Shown here: positions 8,930 to 17,870 of the stretch, piece by piece | Layout of the letters: each line of letters opens with the position of its first letter | How positions within the stretch are numbered: position 1 is the stretch's first letter | Origin: an uncultured Acetatifactor sp. | Lineage (GTDB): Bacteria; Bacillota; Clostridia; Lachnospirales; Lachnospiraceae | Length of the DNA stretch: 64,000 bases | Direction: 5' to 3' | NCBI GenBank assembly: GCA_947594835.1 | Contig: CANQEH010000007.1 | Span: 1-64,000 of the forward strand | Program-made: the position numbers and the translations under genes | The notes under the pieces: model-generated | The model's database searches: none | What the model saw: the letters and a program-made list of their open reading frames with translations, nothing else | What the model was told of the DNA's origin: nothing

Positions 8930-8966
8930 GTATAAAAAGACCCGGGCCTTTCCACAGCTCCCGGGC
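8930..8966 (-). terminator. Attenuator-type intrinsic terminator before the importer operon
   Basis: On the minus strand GCCCGGG (8966-8960) pairs with CCCGGG (8946-8941) over a 13-base loop, followed by TCTTTTTATA. It lies between the stop of the Cys-rich leader peptide and the first structural gene. Its upstream arm (GCCCGGGAG) is perfectly complementary to CTCCCGGGC inside the leader reading frame (9058-9050), so a mutually exclusive antiterminator can form. Confidence 0.7.
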
Positions 8967-8997
8967 AAACGGCAGGACAACATCCCTTCTCGGAATG

Positions 8998-9114
8998 TCA
9001 GCCACAGGCACAACAGACCTCCACCGGATGCGCCTGGCCATAGAGATATGCCCGGGAGAACAACATTCGGCAACAACACATAGCACTGCGATGGAAGTTA
9101 ACTGTTTTCCTCAT
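8998..9114 (-). CDS. Cys-rich leader peptide (attenuator)
   Basis: A 38-codon frame starts at ATG 9114 with a strong AAAGGAG ribosome site and begins MRKTVNFHRSAMCCC; the end reads VEVCCACG. Six of 38 codons are Cys, in a run of three (13-15) and a CC-A-C cluster. A terminator hairpin lies 32 bp downstream, and codons 19-22 contain the antiterminator strand complementary to the terminator's upstream arm. This is the architecture of amino-acid-responsive attenuation, with cysteine as the sensed amino acid. Cys-run leader peptides are known from other bacteria; this specific one I do not recognise. Confidence 0.7.
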   Translation of the reverse strand: MRKTVNFHRSAMCCCRMLFSRAYLYGQAHPVEVCCACG

Positions 9115-9189
9115 CTTATGATACTCCTTTCTCTTAGATTCCTCAAATCCATAAGTGTACTTTACACCTCTTTGCCTACTTTGTCAATA

Positions 9190-9340
9190 GGTTAAATATG
9201 ATTTATATGTTTCTGTACATTGATCCACAGAAATCTGCATTGATCCGTGCCTCAGTAAGCAACTTTTGAAAATTGGCCAAAAAATAAGGAATCCTATCCT
9301 TTTTTATTGGGACATATGCTCTGCCAATTACTGCTCACTG
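9190..9340. other. Non-coding AT-rich intergenic stretch
   Basis: No convincing frame is visible here. It holds the upstream region of the leader-peptide transcript on the minus strand and on the plus side leads into an AraC fragment. I see no clear promoter match. Confidence 0.4.
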
Positions 9341-9348
9341 TAAAGCAG

Positions 9349-9423
9349 GCGCATATTTTTAAACAGAAATACGGAATGACGCCTTCCAACTATAGAAAGC
9401 GGAATATGCCGACAGGCTTATGA
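9349..9423 (+). pseudogene. C-terminal fragment of an AraC-family regulator
   Basis: The frame reads AHIFKQKYGMTPSNYRKRN and stops at 9421-9423. F-K-x-x-x-G-x-T-P-x-x-Y-R is the closing signature of the second helix-turn-helix of AraC-family regulators. No upstream part of the domain is present in frame, so this is only a remnant of the last ~24 residues. Confidence 0.55.
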
Positions 9424-9638
9424 ACGGTTATCAAAAACAATATCTCTTATGGCTCATGCCGTTTTATGTGTCCTCTTGTTCCATAGCGGCAATCTCCCGC
9501 GCCGCTGCGGTCATAATCCGTATGCCCTTGTCGCCAGAAAAATTTGCAGAAATGATATTGAGAAACAAACGGGGCGGTAGTAAAATTTAATGTAAATTAT
9601 TTTATCTTTCAGTCCGAGAGACTTTGCAGGAGGGTGTA

Positions 9639-9713
9639 AGTTTGAAAGTAAACTTTCAAACTCTAAAAAGAGGGGTGTTTACACACCCTCTTGGTATGCG
9701 TGCCGAAGCACGC
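9639..9713 (+). repeat. Hairpin leader cassette, type B copy 1
   Basis: Three stem-loops follow each other: AGTTTGAAAG/CTTTCAAACT (9639-9662), GAGGGGTGTT/ACACACCCTC (9670-9690) and GCGTGC/GCACGC (9698-9713). The first hairpin and a 22-bp block (9691-9712) recur at 24789-24839, the block with a single mismatch. A 17-codon frame (ATG 9726, stop 9777-9779) sits between the cassette and the lipoprotein gene. Confidence 0.75.
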
Positions 9714-9725
9714 TGGGGCGTAGAG

Positions 9726-9779
9726 ATGAAAAACCTGTTCAGCAATTCTGGAATAAAAGACGAAAATTTCTTGAGGTGA
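9726..9779 (+). CDS. Possible small upstream frame (17 codons)
   Basis: Directly after the hairpin cassette, GGGGCGTAGAG precedes ATG and a frame reading MKNLFSNSGIKDENFLR. Its stop is 4 bp before the ATG of the following lipoprotein gene. It could be a leader, a coupling frame or the remnant of a lost gene start. There is no homology I recognise. Confidence 0.3.
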   Translation: MKNLFSNSGIKDENFLR

Positions 9780-9783
9780 GGTT

Positions 9784-10299
9784 ATGAAAAAAGTAAGAAC
9801 CATCTTATTTGCATTAGTTACTACCGCTTTATTCCTTGCGGGCTGTGGCAGCCCATTCGGAAAAGGGAAAGAACCATCTCTTAAAGTCTATTCTTTTAGC
9901 GGAGAAAACGACTTTATTTCTGTGTCAAACGGCGTCATTATTTTGGATGATGAAGATGAAATATGCTACGGCGGTAATTTGAAAGTAGACCCGGATGAAT
10001 TTGTTGATATTGCCGCATATTCCGTCACTATTTATCTTGATGGCAACAACGAACAATACCCCTTGCTGTCCAATAGTGTCGTGGATCTAAGTGGCGGAAC
10101 AGTAAATGCGCCTCGTGATATCGGAAAAATTGCTGGCGACATTATCAAGAATGACAATATTGATCAATGGAACGATACTCTATGGATTGAAGTGAACACA
10201 AGAGATTTGAATGGAGAAGAGGATACCTATCAGCTGCAATTAGAAGTAACTGAAATCACTGCTTGCCCGGAGGTTCCTCCTCACGTTTCCAATGGTTAG
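9784..10299 (+). CDS. Putative lipoprotein of unknown function
   Basis: This 171-residue protein has a signal peptide and lipobox (LFLAGC, Cys about 21), so it should be anchored on the outer face of the membrane. The mature part is acidic and beta-rich (LKVYSFSGENDFISVSNGVIIL, YSVTIYLDGNNEQYPLLSNS), suggesting an immunoglobulin-like or stress-sensor fold. No family is recognised. GAGGTGAGGTT provides the ribosome site. It is transcribed alone, convergent with the butyrate operon. Low GC relative to its right-hand neighbours suggests later acquisition. Confidence 0.65.
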   Translation: MKKVRTILFALVTTALFLAGCGSPFGKGKEPSLKVYSFSGENDFISVSNGVIILDDEDEICYGGNLKVDPDEFVDIAAYSVTIYLDGNNEQYPLLSNSVVDLSGGTVNAPRDIGKIAGDIIKNDNIDQWNDTLWIEVNTRDLNGEEDTYQLQLEVTEITACPEVPPHVSNG

Positions 10300-10325
10300 A
10301 AACGTGCGCCACAGGGCGCACCGCC

Positions 10326-10362
10326 AAAAAGGCCTCCCGGCACATCAGCCAGAAGGCCCTTT
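10326..10362. terminator. Terminator shared by the lipoprotein gene and the butyrate operon
   Basis: AAAGGCCT pairs with AGGCCCTTT across a further partly paired GC-rich interior. The minus-strand reading ends in GGCCTTTTTGG and would terminate the thl-etfA transcript. The plus-strand reading ends in CCCTTTCATTTT and could stop the lipoprotein transcript. Confidence 0.7.
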
Positions 10363-10397
10363 CATTTTGATAGACTTATTCCAAGACGCCCTTGCGG

Positions 10398-11444
10398 TCA
10401 GGCATTCTTTGCCAGCTCTGCACGCAGCTTCTCGGTGAGGGCGGGCACGATCTTGTTTAAGTCGCCCACCACGCCGTAGTCGGCCACCTCAAAGATCGGA
10501 GCCGTCTCATCCTTGTTGATGGCAATGATGATGTCGGACTCCTCCATGCCGGCCAGGTGCTGGATGGCGCCGGAGATACCGATTGCAAAGTATACGTTGG
10601 GACGGACGGTCTTGCCGGTCTGGCCCACCTGCAGATCCTTGGGCTTCCAGCCTGCATCCACCACTGCGCGGGAGCAGCTCACCTGGCCGCCCAGAACCTC
10701 CGCCAGATCCTCCAGCATCTTAAAGTTCTCGGAACCGCCCATGCCGCGGCCGCCGGATACCAGAATCTTGGCGTCCATGATATCCACGGTGTTGGAAACG
10801 GCTTTCACCACTTCCATGATCTCCACATACTTGGAATCCGGGGTGAATCCGGGATTGAACTCCTCCACATTGGCCTTTACGCCAGGCTTTCTCTCCCGCT
10901 TCTGCATCACGCCGGGGCGCACCGTCGCCATCTGAGGCCTGAAATCAGGGCAGGCGATGGTTGCAATGGTGTTGCCGCCGAAAGCGGGACGGGTCATCAG
11001 AAGCTGGTTGTGCTTCTGCTCCTTGCCGGGCACAGGCGTCAGCGGGAAATCGCCGATATCCAGCTGGGTGCAGTCCGCGGTAAGGCCGGTGTGGATCCTT
11101 GCGGAAACACGGGGGCCCAGGTCGCGGCCGATGGCCGTTGCGCCCACCAGGAAGATTTCGGGCTTATAGTTGCGGATCACCGAAGCCAGCGCATGGGTGT
11201 AAGGCTCTGTCCTGTACTCTTTCAGTTCAGGATCGTCCACCACAATCACCTTGTCTGCGCCGTACTCGGCCAGCTGGTCAGCCAGCTCTTTCACACCGCT
11301 TCCCACCAGCACGGCGGTCACTTCCGTGCCCAGCGCTTCCGCCAGATCCTTGCCCTTGCCGATCAGCTCAAAGGCGATGTTGTTGATCACATTGTCTACC
11401 TGCTGGGCAAAGACATATACACCTTTATATTCCTCTAAGTTCAT
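10398..11444 (-). CDS. etfA: Electron transfer flavoprotein alpha subunit
   Basis: This 348-residue protein forms the ETF heterodimer with EtfB and passes electrons to or from butyryl-CoA dehydrogenase. In butyrate formers the Bcd-EtfAB complex bifurcates electrons from NADH to crotonyl-CoA and ferredoxin. The FAD-binding C-terminal domain shows VSGGRGMGGSENFKMLEDLAEVLGG and GQTGKTVRPNVYFAIGISGAIQH, the classic EtfA signature. A GGAGGAAGAACA ribosome site precedes the ATG. It is the last gene of the operon, 54 bp before the terminator at 10326-10362. Confidence 0.97.
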   Translation of the reverse strand: MNLEEYKGVYVFAQQVDNVINNIAFELIGKGKDLAEALGTEVTAVLVGSGVKELADQLAEYGADKVIVVDDPELKEYRTEPYTHALASVIRNYKPEIFLVGATAIGRDLGPRVSARIHTGLTADCTQLDIGDFPLTPVPGKEQKHNQLLMTRPAFGGNTIATIACPDFRPQMATVRPGVMQKRERKPGVKANVEEFNPGFTPDSKYVEIMEVVKAVSNTVDIMDAKILVSGGRGMGGSENFKMLEDLAEVLGGQVSCSRAVVDAGWKPKDLQVGQTGKTVRPNVYFAIGISGAIQHLAGMEESDIIIAINKDETAPIFEVADYGVVGDLNKIVPALTEKLRAELAKNA

Positions 11445-11484
11445 TGTTCTTCCTCCATAATCATAGTCGATAAAAAGAATTCGT

Positions 11485-12267
11485 TCAGATAACGTGCTTT
11501 TCTTTCAGTTTGCCCACAATGTAGTCAACGGACTCGCCGGGATCTAAGCTTACCTTCTCGCCTGCTCCCTTTCTCACTTTATCGGAAGCCTTCGCGATCT
11601 GGGTCGGAGAACCTTTCAGCCCTAAGTTGGAATCCTCTACGTCTTTCAGATCGGCTCTGCCCCATACGGTGATCTCTGCCCTGCAGGCGTCGAAGATGCC
11701 GCCGGGGGTCATGTACCTGGGCTCGTTTAACTCTGCCAGGGCCGTGATCAGGCAGGGCATCTTTGCCTTCAGCACATGATATCTGTCGTCAAACTGACGC
11801 TCTACGATCACGCTGTCCCCCTCGACCTTTAAGTTCTGCGCATAGGAGATCACAGGGATATTCAGGTGCTCGGAGATCTGGGGGCCCACCTGTGCGGTGT
11901 CGCCGTCGATGGCCTGGCGTCCGGTGATGATCAGGTCATATTCCATGTTCCTCAAAGCCCCTGCCAGCGTCTGGGAAGTCGCCCAGGTATCTGCGCCGCC
12001 CAGCACTCTGTCGGTCACCAGGACGCCCTTGTCTGCGCCCATGGCCATCGCCTCGCGGAGCACATCCTCTGCCTTGGGAAGGCCCATGGTCAGCACCGTC
12101 ACCTCCGCACCGTACTGGTCTTTTAACCGGAGGGCTGCCTCCAGGCCCGCCTTGTCGTCGGGGTTCATGATCGTCATCATGGCAGCTCTGTCCAGGGTGC
12201 CGTCGGGATTAAACTTTACGCCGCCCTTGGTATCGGGAACCTGCTTAATGCAAACAACAACTTTCAT
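11485..12267 (-). CDS. etfB: Electron transfer flavoprotein beta subunit
   Basis: This 260-residue partner of EtfA starts MKVVVCIKQVPDTKG, typical of clostridial EtfB. Family features include GLEAALRLKDQYGAEVTVLTMG and the signature loop ALRNMEYDLIITGRQAIDGDTAQVGPQI. The start at 12267 is chosen for its GGAGTGAAAATACA ribosome site; an earlier in-frame ATG would add 16 unrelated residues. It lies between bcd and etfA in the conserved butyrate order. Confidence 0.97.
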   Translation of the reverse strand: MKVVVCIKQVPDTKGGVKFNPDGTLDRAAMMTIMNPDDKAGLEAALRLKDQYGAEVTVLTMGLPKAEDVLREAMAMGADKGVLVTDRVLGGADTWATSQTLAGALRNMEYDLIITGRQAIDGDTAQVGPQISEHLNIPVISYAQNLKVEGDSVIVERQFDDRYHVLKAKMPCLITALAELNEPRYMTPGGIFDACRAEITVWGRADLKDVEDSNLGLKGSPTQIAKASDKVRKGAGEKVSLDPGESVDYIVGKLKEKHVI

Positions 12268-12321
12268 TGTATTTTCACTCCTTCTATCCTTTATCATTGA
12301 TGGACTGCACAACACAGAGGC

Positions 12322-13473
12322 TTACTTCAACAGCGCCGCGCTGATGACCATGCGCTGCACCTCGCTGGTGCCCTCGTAGATCTCCGTGATCTTGGCGTCG
12401 CGCATCATGCGCTCCACTTCGTACTCCCTGGTGTAGCCGTAGCCGCCGTGGAGCTGTACTGCCTTGGTGGTCACTTCCATGGCCACTTCTGCCGCGTACA
12501 GCTTTGCCTGTGCCGCCTCGAAGCCGTACTCCTTCTGGGTCGCCTTGGCCATAGCCGCCTTGTACACCAAAAGCTGGGCTGCCTGCACCTTGGTCGCCAT
12601 ATCGGCGAGCTGGAACTGGGTGTTCTGCTGTGCGGCGATGGACTTGCCGAACTGCTTTCTCTCCTTGGTATAGGCGATGGTGCGCTCCAGTGCGCCCTCC
12701 GCAATGCCCAGGGCCTGTGCGGCAATACCGATCCGCCCGCCGTCCAGGGTGTGCATCGCAATCTTGAAGCCCTGGCCCTGCTTGCCCAGCAGATTCTCCT
12801 TGGGCACGCGGCAGTCGGTGAAGATCAGCTCATAGGTAGAGGAGCCGCGGATACCCATCTTCTTCTCCTTGGTGCCGAAGGAGAAACCGGGCGTCCCCTT
12901 CTCCACGATGAAAGCGGAGATTTCCTTGATCATCCTGCCCCGCTTCTCCACGGTGCCGGTCACTGCAAAGACCACATACACGTCGGCCTCTTTGCCGTTG
13001 GTGATAAAGATCTTGGAGCCGTTTAACACATATGCGTCCCCGTCCAGCACCGCCTTGGTCTGCTGTCCCTGGGCGTCCGTGCCTGCGCCGGGCTCGGTGA
13101 GGCCGAATGCACCCAGCTTCTCACCCTTTGCCAGGGGGATCAGGTACTTCTGCTTCTGCTCCTCGGTGCCGAAGGTCATGATGGGATCCACACAGAGAGA
13201 GGTGTGGGCGGACACGATCACGCCCGTGGTGCCGCAGACTTTGGACAGCTCCTCCACACACATCACATAGGTGAGCGGGTCGCAGCCCTGTCCGCCGTAC
13301 TCCTTGGGAACCGGGATCCCCAAAAAGCCGTTCTTTGCCATCTTATCAACGGTGCCTCTGGGGAACACTTCCGTTTCGTCCACTTCCTGGGCCAAAGGCT
13401 TTACCTCTTTTTCGGCGAACTCCCGAAACAGGGAACGCGCCATTTCATGTTCTTTGCGCAGCGTAAAATCCAT
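12322..13473 (-). CDS. bcd: Butyryl-CoA dehydrogenase
   Basis: This 383-residue acyl-CoA dehydrogenase reduces crotonyl-CoA to butyryl-CoA with the EtfAB complex. Visible signatures are [15 protein letters not shown] (FAD/substrate contact), the [23 protein letters not shown] block and [11 protein letters not shown], which carries the catalytic Glu of short-chain dehydrogenases. The start at 13473 follows GGAGGAATAGGAATC. A plain dehydrogenase could also act in fatty-acid oxidation, but the thl-crt-hbd-bcd-etf order argues for butyrate synthesis. Confidence 0.95.
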   Translation of the reverse strand: MDFTLRKEHEMARSLFREFAEKEVKPLAQEVDETEVFPRGTVDKMAKNGFLGIPVPKEYGGQGCDPLTYVMCVEELSKVCGTTGVIVSAHTSLCVDPIMTFGTEEQKQKYLIPLAKGEKLGAFGLTEPGAGTDAQGQQTKAVLDGDAYVLNGSKIFITNGKEADVYVVFAVTGTVEKRGRMIKEISAFIVEKGTPGFSFGTKEKKMGIRGSSTYELIFTDCRVPKENLLGKQGQGFKIAMHTLDGGRIGIAAQALGIAEGALERTIAYTKERKQFGKSIAAQQNTQFQLADMATKVQAAQLLVYKAAMAKATQKEYGFEAAQAKLYAAEVAMEVTTKAVQLHGGYGYTREYEVERMMRDAKITEIYEGTSEVQRMVISAALLK

Positions 13474-13539
13474 GATTCCTATTCCTCCATTTTGATCTCT
13501 CAGTGCGCTCTGCCGCACACACATTTTCTCTATCCGTCT

Positions 13540-14379
13540 TTATTTCGTGTAGTCGTAGAAGCCCACGCCAGTCTTCTTGCCCAGCTTCCCGGCGCGCACC
13601 ATCTTTCTGAGCAGGGGATGGGGACGATATTTGGGGTCGCCGGTCTCGTTCTGCAGAACCTCCATGATCGCCAGCACGATGTCTAAGCCCACCAGGTCTC
13701 CCAGCGCCAGGGGCCCCATGGGATGGGATGCGCCCAGCTTCATGGCGGTGTCAATGTCCTCCACGCTGGCGATGCCCTCCGCATAAATGCCGATGGCTTC
13801 GTTGATCATCGGGATCAGAATCCGGTTTACCACAAACCCGGGCGCTTCCTTTACCTCCACGGGCGTCTTTCCGATCTCCTCCGCGATCTTCTTGATCTTC
13901 TCCACCAGCTCGTCGGGGGTGTTTGCGCCTGCGATCACCTCCACCAGCTTCATCCTGTCAGCGGGGTTGAAGAAGTGCATCCCGATCATGGGACGATCCA
14001 GCCCTGCGCCGATCTCAGTGATGGACAGGGAAGAGGTGTTGGTGGCAAAAATGCAGTCGGGTTTTACGATCTGCTGCAGTTCCTGGAAAGTGGTCTTCTT
14101 GATCTGCATATTTTCAGGCGCTACCTCGATCACAAGGTCGCAGTCCGTGCAGATTTCCTTTAAGCCCGTCGCGATCTTTGCGGAAATGGCATCCGCCTGC
14201 TCCTGGGTCAGCTTCTCCTTGCCCACCAGGAAATTCAGATTCTTCAGGATCCTGGCCTTGCCGCCGTCTGCGAACTCCTGCTTGATGTCGCACAGGCATA
14301 CCTCATATCCCTCCGTCATGGCAAACGCCTGGGCAATTCCAGCACCCATGGTGCCTGCTCCGATGATACCTACTTTCAT
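13540..14379 (-). CDS. hbd: 3-hydroxybutyryl-CoA dehydrogenase
   Basis: This 279-residue enzyme converts acetoacetyl-CoA to 3-hydroxybutyryl-CoA with NAD(P)H. It opens with the Rossmann motif [15 protein letters not shown]. It also contains [13 protein letters not shown] and [19 protein letters not shown], whose His is the catalytic base, followed by [18 protein letters not shown]. Length is normal for the clostridial single-domain type. The ribosome site AAAGGAGGATTTTTCC precedes the ATG. It lies between crt and bcd. Confidence 0.96.
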   Translation of the reverse strand: MKVGIIGAGTMGAGIAQAFAMTEGYEVCLCDIKQEFADGGKARILKNLNFLVGKEKLTQEQADAISAKIATGLKEICTDCDLVIEVAPENMQIKKTTFQELQQIVKPDCIFATNTSSLSITEIGAGLDRPMIGMHFFNPADRMKLVEVIAGANTPDELVEKIKKIAEEIGKTPVEVKEAPGFVVNRILIPMINEAIGIYAEGIASVEDIDTAMKLGASHPMGPLALGDLVGLDIVLAIMEVLQNETGDPKYRPHPLLRKMVRAGKLGKKTGVGFYDYTK

Positions 14380-14434
14380 GGAAAAATCCTCCTTTTCTAT
14401 GATGAAATGTACGCATTTCCCGTTTTTTGTGTCT

Positions 14435-15220
14435 TCAGCAGTTTTTGAAAGGCTCCTTCACCTTCTCCTTGTTTTTGTCTAAGAAGAAAGCCATGCCGTA
14501 CTTTTGATCCTCCGTCTCGAAGCAGTCTCCAAACAGCTTCTCCTCGATGACGAGCGCTTCCTCCATCTCCTCGTCCAGCCCTTCGTTGATGGCCTTTTTG
14601 CAGTTGCGGACCGCGATGGGCGCGTTTTTTGCAATGTCTGCCGCCATTTTCTCCGCTGCGGCAAGCAGCTCCTCCTGCGGGTACACTGCGTTCACCAGGC
14701 CGATCCGACAGGCCTCCTGGGACTTGATGTTGCGGGCGGTGTAGATCATCTGCTTCGCCATCCCTGCCCCTACCAGCCGGGCAAGCCTCTGGGTGCCGCC
14801 AAACCCCGGGGTGATCCCAAGTCCCACCTCGGGCTGGCCGAACACGGCATTTTCGGAGCAGATGCGGATATCGCAGCTCATGGCAAGCTCACAGCCGCCG
14901 CCCAGGGCAAAACCGTTCACTGCCGCGATGACGGGGATGGGGAAGGTCTCCAGCCTGCGGAACACATCGTTTCCCTTCTTGCCGAAGGCTTCGCCCTGGG
15001 CTTTGGTCAGGGTGCTCATCTCGCCGATGTCCGCGCCTGCCACAAAGGACTTCACCCCTGCGCCAGTCAGAACCAGACAGCGCACCGTTTCCAGATCCAC
15101 GCCGTCCAGCGTCTCGTTCAGTTCGTCCAGTACCTGGGAATTTAAAGCGTTCAGCGCCTTCTCCCTGTTGATGGTGATCACGGCGTAGCCGTCTTTCTGC
15201 TCATACAAGATAAATTCCAT
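14435..15220 (-). CDS. crt: Enoyl-CoA hydratase (crotonase)
   Basis: This 261-residue crotonase dehydrates 3-hydroxybutyryl-CoA to crotonyl-CoA. The oxyanion-hole motif [13 protein letters not shown] is at about residues 56-68. The two catalytic Glu regions are [17 protein letters not shown] (about 105-121) and [20 protein letters not shown] (about 127-146). It is the second gene of the butyrate operon. Confidence 0.96.
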   Translation of the reverse strand: MEFILYEQKDGYAVITINREKALNALNSQVLDELNETLDGVDLETVRCLVLTGAGVKSFVAGADIGEMSTLTKAQGEAFGKKGNDVFRRLETFPIPVIAAVNGFALGGGCELAMSCDIRICSENAVFGQPEVGLGITPGFGGTQRLARLVGAGMAKQMIYTARNIKSQEACRIGLVNAVYPQEELLAAAEKMAADIAKNAPIAVRNCKKAINEGLDEEMEEALVIEEKLFGDCFETEDQKYGMAFFLDKNKEKVKEPFKNC

Positions 15221-15311
15221 TTCTGCTCTATGCCCTCCTGTGCTTTTTCCGCAACAAAGAGAATACCGGCGCGCGCAGCGCAGCCTGGTATCCTCCTTGC
15301 CTGTGTCATTC

Positions 15312-16496
15312 TCAATCTTCGATCTTTACGATGGTGGAGCAGCCCATGCCGCCGCCGATGCACAGCGTCGCCAGGCCGGTCTTTGCCCCCTTTGCCTGCA
15401 TCTCGTGAAGCAGCGTCACCAGAATACGGCAGCCGGACGCGCCCACGGGATGGCCCAGGGCAATGGCGCCGCCGTTGGGGTTTAACTGTCTGTCCACATC
15501 AATGCCCAGCTCCTTGCCCACTGCCACGGACTGTGCGGCAAAGGCCTCGTTTGCCTCGATGATGTCAAAGTCTTCGATCTTCATGCCGGTCTTTTCCATC
15601 ACCTTTTTGGTCGCCGCCACGGGGCCGATGCCCATCACCTCGGGACGGACGCCTGCCAGCGCGCCTGCCACATAAGTCGCCATGGGCTTTACGCCCAGCT
15701 CCTTTGCCTTTTCCTCGCTCATCACCACGATGGCCGCCGCGCCGTCATTGATGCCGGAAGCGTTTCCTGCGGTGACAAACCCGCCGGGATTGATGGGGCG
15801 CAGCTTCTGGAGACCCTCTATGGTAGAGCCGTGCCTGGGGCCCTCATCCGTGTCAAATACAACGGTCTCTTTCTTTTTCTTGATCTCCACGGGCACGATC
15901 TCGGCCTGGAATGCGCCGGACTTCTGCGCTGCTTCTGCCTTCTGCTGGCTCTTTAACGCAAACTCGTCCAGCTCCTCCCTGGTCAGCCCCCACTCCTCGC
16001 AGATGTTGTCCGCGGTCTTAATCATATGGTAATCGTTAAAGGCATCCCAAAGGGCGTCCTTGATCATGGTGTCCACCAGAGTGCCGTTGTTCATGCGGTA
16101 GCCGTAACGCGCCTGGGGAATGGCATAGGGAGCCATGGACATATTCTCCATGCCGCCTGCCACCACGATGTCTGCCTCTCCCGCCATGATCATCTGCGCC
16201 GCCTGGTTGACGCAGTTTAAGCCGGAACCGCAGACCACGTTCATGGTCACCGCCGGCACCTCGATGGGAAGCCCGGCCTTGATCGATGCCTGACGGGCCA
16301 CGTTCTGGCCCTGGCCTGCCTGGATGACGCAGCCCATATAGACCTGGTCAACGGCCTCCGGGGCAACGCCTGCCCTCTTTAACGCCTCTTTGATGACCAC
16401 TGCGCCCAGCTCTGCAGCGGGAGTCGTGCTGAGGGAACCGCCCATGGTGCCGATGGCAGTGCGGCAGGCACCGGCTAAGACTACTTTTCTTGCCAT
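15312..16496 (-). CDS. thlA: Acetyl-CoA acetyltransferase (thiolase)
   Basis: This 394-residue thiolase condenses two acetyl-CoA to acetoacetyl-CoA, the first step of butyrate synthesis. The nucleophilic Cys lies in [14 protein letters not shown], the catalytic His in [17 protein letters not shown] and the second Cys in [13 protein letters not shown] place the start at 16496 (MARKVV) because GGATGGAGG is the ribosome site; an ATG five codons earlier lies inside it. It is the first gene of the operon, with a promoter at 16559-16587. Confidence 0.96.
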   Translation of the reverse strand: MARKVVLAGACRTAIGTMGGSLSTTPAAELGAVVIKEALKRAGVAPEAVDQVYMGCVIQAGQGQNVARQASIKAGLPIEVPAVTMNVVCGSGLNCVNQAAQMIMAGEADIVVAGGMENMSMAPYAIPQARYGYRMNNGTLVDTMIKDALWDAFNDYHMIKTADNICEEWGLTREELDEFALKSQQKAEAAQKSGAFQAEIVPVEIKKKKETVVFDTDEGPRHGSTIEGLQKLRPINPGGFVTAGNASGINDGAAAIVVMSEEKAKELGVKPMATYVAGALAGVRPEVMGIGPVAATKKVMEKTGMKIEDFDIIEANEAFAAQSVAVGKELGIDVDRQLNPNGGAIALGHPVGASGCRILVTLLHEMQAKGAKTGLATLCIGGGMGCSTIVKIED

Positions 16497-16558
16497 TTGA
16501 TTTTCCTCCATCCTTTTTTCATATTGATTGTTATTTTTTTGTCATTTCCAATGCTCTA

Positions 16559-16587
16559 AGTTTAACATAGATGCAGGCTATTTGCAA
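16559..16587 (-). promoter_or_regulatory. Promoter of the butyrate operon
   Basis: On the minus strand TTGCAA (16587-16582) and TAAACT (16564-16559) are separated by 17 bases, about 60 bp upstream of the thiolase start. No operator-like palindrome is evident. Confidence 0.65.
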
Positions 16588-16623
16588 CGGCTTTCGGAAA
16601 AAATTGATAAAAAAATAACAAAA

Positions 16624-16661
16624 TGCCGGCGGCAGCCTGAATGGTCAGGCTGCTGTCGGCA
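16624..16661 (-). terminator. Terminator of the secreted repeat-protein gene
   Basis: A 17-bp arm pair (starting TGCCGGCGGCAGCC on the plus strand) surrounds an ATGG loop with one mismatch. On the minus strand it is followed by TTTTGTTATTTTTTT. It lies 7 bp beyond the stop of the gene at 16668-17684 and insulates the butyrate promoter. Confidence 0.85.
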
Positions 16662-16667
16662 CTCTGC

Positions 16668-17684
16668 CTAGCTCTCCGCCGTCACGCCCTCAAAGGTCAG
16701 CGTGACCGTCTGGGGCCCTTGTTCATCCTCAAAAGTAAACGCAAACTGTTTTGTCCCAAATGCCTCCGGGTCGTCCCCCAGGGATAAGAGCCAGGTGTCC
16801 GCATCCTGGGTTTTTTCTTTCGCGCCCTGGCAGGTCACCGTCTTTCCCTGGGACTCCTGGTAGGTGTTCAAATTGACCACCGCATAGTATCCTTCCATCT
16901 CCCCCTGGGTGCCCAGGCAGCTGACCTGGCTGACTTTCTTCACCGTCCCGGCGACTTTTCCGTCCGCGCCGATCACAAGCTGCCCGAACTGGCTGGCCGA
17001 AGCCTGTCTGCCGTCCACCATCACGCCTGCGATATCGCGGTCTGCCGCCTGCTGTACCAGGCGGTTTCTCTCCCCGGCCTCCTCGGGCAGGGCGATGGCC
17101 TGCATGGCAGGGGAACCGTTTTCCTGGGGCTGCGCCGTTTCAGCCTGGGCCTGTCCTGCGTCCGCCTGGGACGTTACCGTTTCCGCAGCGGCAGTCTCCG
17201 CCACTCCCCCGGTGCGCCCCTCCCGGATGCCATGGGTCAGGTAATGGGCGATGATCGCGCCGTAATCCTCCCCATAGGCCTCCCGGACGTCCTTATAGAC
17301 AGCCGCATAGGCCACAGGGTCAAAAGTGCCTCCGCTGATGCGCTTTTCCTGAATGCCCCTCTGGATATAATGCTCCACATAGGCGTCCCAGTTGTCGCCG
17401 AAGGCGGCGTTGAGATCCTCATAGGTCTGCCGGTATTTCACCACATCCAGCACCGGCGACATACACCGCCCCTCCTTGAGGCCGTATTGCAGGAAATGCT
17501 GGAACAGCTTTTCTTTATTGTTTCCAATGACAATCTGCAGATCCCCGTACCGGCCCGAATAGTAATCCGCATCAAAAATATCCCGCAGCCCGGCCGCGTA
17601 GACCGGCGCCGTCCCTGTGGCGGCCACGGCGATGGAAACGGCGGCTGCAGCCAGTATCTTCTTGACTTTCAGCTTGTTTTTCAT
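16668..17684 (-). CDS. Secreted repeat protein of unknown function
   Basis: This 338-residue protein has a signal peptide ending near APVYAAG (about 31). Three degenerate repeats of about 45 residues follow: FDADYYSGRYGDL..HFLQYGLKEGR, VVKYRQTYEDLNAAFGDNW..HYIQRGIQEKR and PVAYAAVYKDVREAYGEDY..HYLTHGIREGR. These Tyr-rich motifs occur in exported Lachnospiraceae proteins, often next to cell-wall or adhesion domains. After an Ala/Gln/Glu-rich linker the C-terminal ~130 residues look like a small beta domain with no family I recognise. There is no sortase motif. A GAGAGGAG ribosome site precedes the ATG. Confidence 0.75.
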   Translation of the reverse strand: MKNKLKVKKILAAAAVSIAVAATGTAPVYAAGLRDIFDADYYSGRYGDLQIVIGNNKEKLFQHFLQYGLKEGRCMSPVLDVVKYRQTYEDLNAAFGDNWDAYVEHYIQRGIQEKRISGGTFDPVAYAAVYKDVREAYGEDYGAIIAHYLTHGIREGRTGGVAETAAAETVTSQADAGQAQAETAQPQENGSPAMQAIALPEEAGERNRLVQQAADRDIAGVMVDGRQASASQFGQLVIGADGKVAGTVKKVSQVSCLGTQGEMEGYYAVVNLNTYQESQGKTVTCQGAKEKTQDADTWLLSLGDDPEAFGTKQFAFTFEDEQGPQTVTLTFEGVTAES

Positions 17685-17803
17685 GCTGGTCTCCTCTCTT
17701 TCTTTTTTTCTATTTATTTACTGATTTCCAGAAAAAAATACCTTGGATGGCAACCCTCTTTTTTCCAGAAAAGCCCCGGAAAAGATTCTCGTTTTGACCA
17801 AAC

Positions 17804-17814
17804 CGTGGTATAAT
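17804..17814 (+). promoter_or_regulatory. Extended -10 promoter of rarA
   Basis: TGGTATAAT (ending 17814) is an extended -10 element about 57 bp before the rarA start. No good -35 hexamer is visible at normal spacing, consistent with extended -10 promoters. Confidence 0.55.
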
Positions 17815-17870
17815 CATATCCGTAAACTTATTTTTGGAAATAGACCGAAATGGAAAGAAAGGAGGGCGCG

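Noticed and set aside
8877-9114. SAM riboswitch or T-box before the importer operon
   Set aside because: No conserved SAM-I core and no T-box TGGNACCGCG-type sequence is visible. The Cys-rich translated leader with terminator explains the region better.
9469-9590. Minus-strand frame ending GIRIMTAAAREIAAMEQEDT
   Set aside because: It looks protein-like and may be the tail of a lost gene, but no start, ribosome site or family can be supported.
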